Positions 59,439 through 64,000 of a stretch of 64,000 nucleotides of DNA are shown piece by piece. The stretch spans positions 124,001-188,000 of the forward strand of contig NZ_JAGTPK010000009.1 in assembly GCF_021147775.1 (NCBI RefSeq), read 5' to 3'. Made by a program: the position numbers and the translations under genes. The first letter of the stretch is position 1. Each line of letters starts with the position of its first letter. The stretch comes from Pseudomonas californiensis. Its GTDB lineage: Bacteria > Pseudomonadota > Gammaproteobacteria > Pseudomonadales > Pseudomonadaceae. The notes beneath the pieces are model-generated. The model was given only the letters and a program-made list of their open reading frames with translations. It had not been told where the DNA came from and searched no databases.

Positions 59439-59792
59439 TCAAATTTCTTCAGCGATTGCTGGCAAAAAACTGTTAAAGGTCAGGTTGGCGCGAGACGCGA
59501 TCAAATGATTTACCAACGCTGTCATCAGCGGGTTCCGAAAGTGCGCTGTCATCGATAACTCGCAGCACCAGTAGCCGCTGAATATCCAGAGCCCCGCATC
59601 GACCCTGCTCCGAATAACGCTATACCCCAGACAGCCGGGCAAGCACTCGAACATTGCTGCACAGGTTCTCAATCTGCGCTCGACGTCCTGAGCGACTTGA
59701 TCAAGCACACGCACTTCCAGACTGCTGACCGCGATGACATGTCTGCCCGGCCCTGCCGACCCAGGCGATTCGTGTAACGCATTATTTGACAT
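59439..59792 (-). CDS. Antibiotic-biosynthesis-monooxygenase-like (ABM) domain protein
   Basis: From the ATG at 59792, inside the last codons of the cyclophilin-like gene in another frame, the 117-residue protein has the ABM ferredoxin-like pattern: VSSLEVRVLDQVAQDVERRL, CLPGCLGYSVIRSRVDAGLW, IFSGYWCCELSMTAHFRNPL, and a closing FNSF. ABM proteins act in aromatic oxidation or haem handling; many are of unknown function. Translation is probably coupled to the preceding gene. A start at 59795 is equally possible. Confidence 0.7.
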   Translation of the reverse strand: MSNNALHESPGSAGPGRHVIAVSSLEVRVLDQVAQDVERRLRTCAAMFECLPGCLGYSVIRSRVDAGLWIFSGYWCCELSMTAHFRNPLMTALVNHLIASRANLTFNSFLPAIAEEI

Positions 59793-60192
59793 CATCAACC
59801 CGAACTGTGATCGGTCCCGGACGATCCAGAAACGAAACATCACCCTGCACCTGCCCGAGGATAATGATGCCAGGGGACGGGACCCGCCCCGCGGTGTAGT
59901 AAATGACGAAATGGTCGTCGCCCCACAGACCCAGTGTGCCTGCCGAAAAGTCCCGTTGGCGGGCACCGTTTGGCAAGGGTCGAGGAAGGCTGCCGGTTTT
60001 CTCCTGACGAAGGTGGTCGCGCATGTCTATCGTAACGGGCAGCATGTTGATCAAGGCACGTGCGGCATCGTTGTCTTCAAGTTGCGCCGTCATGCTTCCC
60101 CATTCCGATGAGATCGAAATACGGTCTTGCGCGACAGCAGACTCTGTAAGAGCCAACGCAAGGCCGATAGCCTGCCAATAGGTGTTGCGCAT
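59782..60192 (-). CDS. Exported cyclophilin-like-fold protein
   Basis: The 136-residue protein has a signal peptide (MRNTYWQAIGLALALTESAVAQ) and a cyclophilin-like domain of the small bacterial type: SMTAQLEDNDAARALINMLP, then VTIDMRDHLRQEKTGSLPRP, and a GDDHFVIYYTAGRVPSPGII strand pair. Proteins with TATLEDNPTA-type openings form this family. The function is unknown. It overlaps the ABM-like gene. Confidence 0.75.
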   Translation of the reverse strand: MRNTYWQAIGLALALTESAVAQDRISISSEWGSMTAQLEDNDAARALINMLPVTIDMRDHLRQEKTGSLPRPLPNGARQRDFSAGTLGLWGDDHFVIYYTAGRVPSPGIIILGQVQGDVSFLDRPGPITVRVDDVK

Positions 60193-60679
60193 GTCATTAC
60201 CCTGTCTTTTTATTGCACCTGATCAGACGATGACATCGTCAGACATTCATATTTTTCAGTGGCGTTGCGGAGTTCACTATAAAGTCTTGACTCTCTGCTA
60301 AAAAGCCGACGAAGCAGCATGCAGTCATGCATGAAACTCAGTAATAGCGCTGCCCCCAGGAACAGATGCACTAAAGAATCGTGCCGTTGCGAGCGGTTCA
60401 GTATTGGTGAGTGGAACTCAGTACTGCATGAACAACCTGCCGTCTAATCTTTGATTCGCCACTCTGTAGAATCAGCCCTCCCTGATAACAACTTGACCGT
60501 TGTTTAACACGGGGTGCGCGCCTGTTATGGATGACGCTGACTCAGCGCTCAACACGCTCTACTCAAGACAAGGAATACGTGTAGTCGGGCAGCGAACTAT
60601 CAGTGCCACGATTCGAAATAAAACATGATTTCGAACGACTGCTTATCCCCCTTCTTCGGCATCTTCTACGGAAAAACTC
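60193..60679. other. Intergenic stretch without a supported gene
   Basis: About 487 bases between divergent genes. A plus-strand frame at 60625-60828 overlaps the lipoprotein gene in another frame and is rejected. No operator or terminator is clear. Confidence 0.5.
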
Positions 60680-61075
60680 ATGAAACTTTCAACACTGATA
60701 ACAACGCTTCTTGTCTATTCAGGACTGACAGGGTGCGCAACCCAACTGCCCTCACCCAACGAGCACGAAGCCATTATCAGCTTCCAGACACAATTGGGCG
60801 ACGAGATGTTGGCAAGGCGCCTCGATGAACAGCGCGCGGAACACTTCAACCACTTCAGGGTTTCGCAGGGTTCTCACACAATGGAACTGGGTGTGGTCAA
60901 AAGGGGCCATCAGGAAAGTCAGCGTCGCTGCGTCGCGACACTCTCCTATGATCATTTTTCACCGAATCAACATTACACGCTGGTCGAAAACAGCTTGCGC
61001 AAAGAAGTGCAGATCAGGCTGGTCGACAGTGCCGGTACTACGCTGGCTCAAACAGACAAGGTGGCCTGTTTGTGA
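60680..61075 (+). CDS. Small lipoprotein, unknown function
   Basis: The 131-residue protein has lipobox LTGC at residues 16-19 and a mature part with DEMLARRLDEQRAEHFNHFR and two cysteines (RRCVATLSYDHFSPNQHYTL, DKVACL) that may pair. The sequence CTACGGAAAAACTC precedes the ATG. No family is securely recognised. Confidence 0.6.
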   Translation: MKLSTLITTLLVYSGLTGCATQLPSPNEHEAIISFQTQLGDEMLARRLDEQRAEHFNHFRVSQGSHTMELGVVKRGHQESQRRCVATLSYDHFSPNQHYTLVENSLRKEVQIRLVDSAGTTLAQTDKVACL

Positions 61076-61224
61076 GTTGCCTGCGGCACCCTTTGGCATC
61101 TCTACGGTGCCGGTTGTCGCGCGTCACTGGCGCAGCCCTGCCGCGCGACACTTTCCAGCCAGCGACGCCGAGGAAGGCAGTGAGGTCGACGTGCTTTTAG
61201 CAGCACCCGACCTGCCGGAACGCC

Positions 61225-61890
61225 CTAACGCTTGATACGGCGTTCGTAGGCCGCAAGGAGCGTGCGCTCCGATTGCACCAGATAAGATTCGAGCATCTGA
61301 GTCGCATCGTTGGAACGGCCTTCCTCGACGCAGCGCAGAATCGATGCATTCATGTCGAGAAACGGCAAATGCAGAAACTGCGGATCGTTGAGCAGCCCGA
61401 ACGCCAGCCGCAATTCAGCCGAGATCTGTCCGTAAAACACCACCAGTCGCGGGCTGTCTGCCAGTTCGACAATCGACCGGTGGAATATCATGTTGGCGGT
61501 ACCAACCGCTATCCAGTCCTGCGCTTCACGCGCCTGCACGCCTGAATCGACTGCTTCACGCATGTGCAGCGTGCCTGGATGCTGCGGATACCCTTGAGCT
61601 ATCGCCTTGCATTCGATGAAGCGACGCACCCGGTAGATGTCGATGATCGACGACATGTCGGGCTCCGCAACGGTGACCCCACGGTTGGGTTCGTGTTTGA
61701 GCAAACCCTCACGCGTCAGCACGCGAAACGCTTCTCTCAAGGTATTACGGGAAATATCGAGACTTTCAGCCAGCGCCGCTTCAGACAGGCGTTGGCCGGG
61801 AACGAGTTCGCCCTCGACCAGCATTCTGCGTATCTCGTGGGTAATGGATTCTCCCAGTGTGCGAGGAAGAGCGGGAGAAGCGTCGTTCAT
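61225..61890 (-). CDS. GntR-family regulator, FCD subfamily
   Basis: The 221-residue protein has a GntR winged helix (ITHEIRRMLVEGELVPGQRL, LAESLDISRNTLREAFRVLT, GLLKHEPNRGVTVAEPD) and an FCD helical effector domain starting YRVRRFIECKAIAQGYPQHP. FCD regulators sense organic acids and control nearby uptake or catabolic genes. It is divergent from the NRAMP-like/pxpA genes, which are the likely targets. A palindrome lies between. Confidence 0.87.
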   Translation of the reverse strand: MNDASPALPRTLGESITHEIRRMLVEGELVPGQRLSEAALAESLDISRNTLREAFRVLTREGLLKHEPNRGVTVAEPDMSSIIDIYRVRRFIECKAIAQGYPQHPGTLHMREAVDSGVQAREAQDWIAVGTANMIFHRSIVELADSPRLVVFYGQISAELRLAFGLLNDPQFLHLPFLDMNASILRCVEEGRSNDATQMLESYLVQSERTLLAAYERRIKR

Positions 61891-62038
61891 AAAAGGTCCG
61901 GGATGAGAATGCTATGCCGACATTCCATCAGAGCTTGGGGCAGCGCACAAGGATGAGGCGTGCGCAGTGCTTCATTAAGTAGCGCTTTGGTGGCGCAGGG
62001 TAACAATGTGGTGCAAATGACTCACGCATCCATGCTGG

Positions 62039-62051
62039 ATTGTTCAACAAT
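62039..62051. promoter_or_regulatory. Palindrome, candidate GntR operator
   Basis: ATTGTTCAACAAT is a perfect 13-base palindrome about 94 bases before the transporter start and 149 bases before the regulator start. Its position and size fit a GntR/FCD operator; the assignment is inferred. Confidence 0.4.
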
Positions 62052-62144
62052 AAACCATTGATACGCCTACATCTCAAGCGTGTTGAGTGAGCGTTGGCAC
62101 GCACATTGCTCAGTCGAAGTATCTCCCATCGCAGGATTGATGCC

Positions 62145-63383
62145 GTGACACAGACAACTACAACTCAAGCGTTCACCAAAGCACGACGCTCATCTCTGAT
62201 AGCCGCGGTCTTCATGATGGCGACGTCTGCCATCGGTCCCGGCTTCCTGACTCAGACGGCTACGTTCACCGCGACCCTCGGTGCTGCGTTTGCCTTCGGT
62301 ATTCTGGCTTCGATCCTGATCGACTTTGTCGTTCAGTTGAACGTCTGGCGAATCGTGTCATTGACCAAAATGCGCGCAGCGGACCTCGCCAACGTCGCCA
62401 TTCCGGGGAGCGGTTACCTGCTGACGGTGCTGGTGCTTACCGGTGGTCTGGTATTCATGCTCGGCAACATTGCAGGTGCGGGCCTGGGGTTGAACGCCCT
62501 CACCGGCCTGGATCCCAAGTGGGGAGGCGCGATAAGTGCGCTGATTGCGATTGCGATTTTCTCGTCGCACCGTGCAGGCGTTGCCATGGACCGGATCATG
62601 ATGGTGCTCGGCTTGCTGAAGGTGTGCTTGATCCTGTTCGCAGCCTTCGCCACCCATCCACCATTAGGCGAGGCATTGCGCCAGTCTGTATGGCCTGACT
62701 TCATCGACTTCGCCTCTATCACCACCATCGTCGGCGGTACGGTTGGCGGCTACATCACCTACGCAGGCGCACACCGTCTGCTGGATCGTGGCACGGTCGG
62801 TGTGGAAAACATTGAAGCCGTGTCCAAGGCTGCCTTGACGGGTATTCTGGTTACCGGCATAGCTCGCTACGTTCTGTTTCTGGCGATTCTCGGGGTCGTG
62901 GCCAGCGGCGTGGTCATCGACGTGTCGGGCAAAGGCGCAAACCCTGCCGCGCAGGCGTTTGGCGCTGCCGCTGGCGACATCGGTATGATGATGTTCGGTC
63001 TGGTGCTCTGGGCCGCCGGTATCAGCAGCGTGATCGGTGCCTCTTATACCTCGATGTCGTTCATTACCGTCTTCTCGAAACGCATCGATGAGCGCGTACG
63101 TAACCTGGCCACCGTCGTCTTTATCCTCATTTCGCTGTCTGTTTACATGATTATCGGCAAGCCACCGGCCGCGTTGCTGGTCTTCGCAGGGGGTTTCAAC
63201 GGTTTGATTCTGCCGCTGGGTCTGAGCATATTCATGTACGTGGGCTGGCGCCGTTCGGACCTCATGGACGGCTATCACTACCCTCGCTGGCTGCTGGTGC
63301 TGGGCATCCTGACCTGCGTGCTGTCCTGGTTCATGGCTTACAAATCGGCAGGTGCCATCTTTGCCTTCATCGGCGCAGCCTGA
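62145..63383 (+). CDS. NRAMP-like transporter next to pxpA
   Basis: The GTG at 62145 has AGGA eight bases upstream; no ATG fits the N-terminus. The 412-residue protein has about eleven spans and an NRAMP-type first span SAIGPGFLTQTATFTATLGA. The metal-binding DPGN of true NRAMPs is not present (GPGFLTQT instead), as in the YcsG subfamily. YcsG-type genes accompany the YcsF/PxpA 5-oxoprolinase genes, so transport of 5-oxoproline or a related acid is possible but not shown. Confidence 0.8.
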   Translation: MTQTTTTQAFTKARRSSLIAAVFMMATSAIGPGFLTQTATFTATLGAAFAFGILASILIDFVVQLNVWRIVSLTKMRAADLANVAIPGSGYLLTVLVLTGGLVFMLGNIAGAGLGLNALTGLDPKWGGAISALIAIAIFSSHRAGVAMDRIMMVLGLLKVCLILFAAFATHPPLGEALRQSVWPDFIDFASITTIVGGTVGGYITYAGAHRLLDRGTVGVENIEAVSKAALTGILVTGIARYVLFLAILGVVASGVVIDVSGKGANPAAQAFGAAAGDIGMMMFGLVLWAAGISSVIGASYTSMSFITVFSKRIDERVRNLATVVFILISLSVYMIIGKPPAALLVFAGGFNGLILPLGLSIFMYVGWRRSDLMDGYHYPRWLLVLGILTCVLSWFMAYKSAGAIFAFIGAA

Positions 63384-63403
63384 TCTACACGGAGATTATC
63401 TGA

Positions 63404-64000
63404 ATGCGTGCAATTGACCTCAACAGTGACCTGGGAGAAAGCTTCGGCGCCTGGAGCATGGGCGACGATGCGGCAATGCTGGACGTCGTGACCAGTGCCA
63501 ACGTCGCCTGCGGATTCCATGCCGGTGACCCGGCCGGCATCCTGCGGACACTGAAAGCCGCTGCGGCCAAGAACGTTACCATTGGCGCCCACGTGTCTTA
63601 CCCGGACAAGGTCGGCTTCGGTCGACGCAACATGGACGTGGCCAGCGACGAGCTGACCGCCGATGTAATCTACCAGATCGGCTCGTTGCAAGGCTTGGCC
63701 AAGGCCGCCGGCACCTCAGTGCGCTATGTAAAGCCTCACGGCGCGCTGTACAACACCATCGCGCATGACCGACGACAGGCGCTGGCGGTGATAGAAGCCA
63801 TCCGTGCCATTGATCCGACGCTGGTCCTGGTGGCGCTCGCAGGCTCCGACCTGATCGAGCTTGCGCGTAACGAAGGTCTGCAGTGTGTGGCCGAGGCGTT
63901 CGCTGACCGTGCGTATACGCCGCAAGGCACACTGGTTTCGCGCCGCGAGCCGGGCGCAGTGCTCCACGACCCGGTGCGTGTTGCGCAACGCATGCTCCGT
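63404..64000 (+). CDS. pxpA: 5-oxoprolinase subunit A (LamB/YcsF family), cut by window edge
   Basis: The ATG at 63404 follows CGGAGA. The 199 residues in the window show the family motifs: [51 protein letters not shown] and [17 protein letters not shown]. PxpA works with PxpB and PxpC in ATP-dependent opening of 5-oxoproline to glutamate. The family is near 250 residues, so about 50 are missing. It follows the transporter by 20 bases in the same operon; pxpB and pxpC are expected beyond the edge. Confidence 0.92.
   Translation, partial: MRAIDLNSDLGESFGAWSMGDDAAMLDVVTSANVACGFHAGDPAGILRTLKAAAAKNVTIGAHVSYPDKVGFGRRNMDVASDELTADVIYQIGSLQGLAKAAGTSVRYVKPHGALYNTIAHDRRQALAVIEAIRAIDPTLVLVALAGSDLIELARNEGLQCVAEAFADRAYTPQGTLVSRREPGAVLHDPVRVAQRMLR

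Overview
The window looks like a chromosome segment of a fluorescent pseudomonad, most likely the Pseudomonas syringae group. Coding style, tRNA sequences, a VirK-family gene and the mix of Liv, Rbs and amino-acid ABC transporters all fit. That assignment is from gene content only. It splits at about 29.3 kb into the right-hand part of a lambda-organised prophage (1-29,336) and ordinary chromosome (29,337-64,000).

Prophage. The left end of the prophage lies outside the window. Genes from 1 to 12.3 kb mostly run on the minus strand: portal (cut by the edge), large terminase, small terminase, a proteasome/HslV-like hydrolase and holin-like membrane proteins. Further right are a nin-like block (NinG, a NUMOD4 protein, NinB, Ead-like, NinX, DUF1382), replication genes P and O, Rha and Cro. 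The immunity switch at 12.3-14.15 kb has a CI repressor of the LexA/S24 type, a three-site right operator and a two-site left operator 1.7 kb away. Between them sit small genes, one of which (DUF1654-like) has a perfect LexA box. The leftward early operon runs on the plus strand from 14.1 to 29.2 kb. It opens with a nut-like boxA and about 650 bases that are unusually rich in long perfect helices and hold no convincing gene. It continues with small accessory genes, a coiled-coil/Erf/YqaJ recombination block, two DNA methyltransferase modules each preceded by a nearly identical 232-bp repeat, a NinI-like phosphatase, a DUF4224 protein and integrase. The prophage ends in a 57-base 3' piece of tRNA-Leu(UAA), the attachment site.

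Chromosome. After the attachment site come a DUF4410 lipoprotein, an AA10 (LPMO)-like protein without a signal peptide, a truncated LysR gene, a DUF2254 membrane protein, tRNA-Cys and a secreted tannase-family esterase. From 36.3 to 51.7 kb lies a catabolic and uptake cluster: an FMN-dependent LLM monooxygenase, an SfnB-like flavin enzyme with a free-standing C-terminal fragment, a complete Liv-type transporter preceded by a shortened AMP-binding protein, a second SfnB/acyl-CoA-dehydrogenase-like enzyme, and an Rbs-type sugar transporter. This resembles organosulfur or other sulfur-starvation scavenging clusters; that role is inferred.

The last part holds a chemoreceptor, a VirK-family protein, a four-gene polar amino-acid ABC operon with a cupin-type regulator, a protein that is about 42% methionine and rich in cysteine, an antibiotic-biosynthesis-monooxygenase-like/cyclophilin-like gene pair, a lipoprotein, a GntR/FCD regulator and a NRAMP-like transporter with the start of pxpA (5-oxoprolinase subunit A).

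The strongest candidates for new biology are the structured leader RNA after pL, the paired 39-bp inverted repeats exactly 300 bp apart inside the replication gene, the duplicated methyltransferase modules, the LexA-controlled DUF1654 gene in the immunity interval, and the Met/Cys-rich protein.
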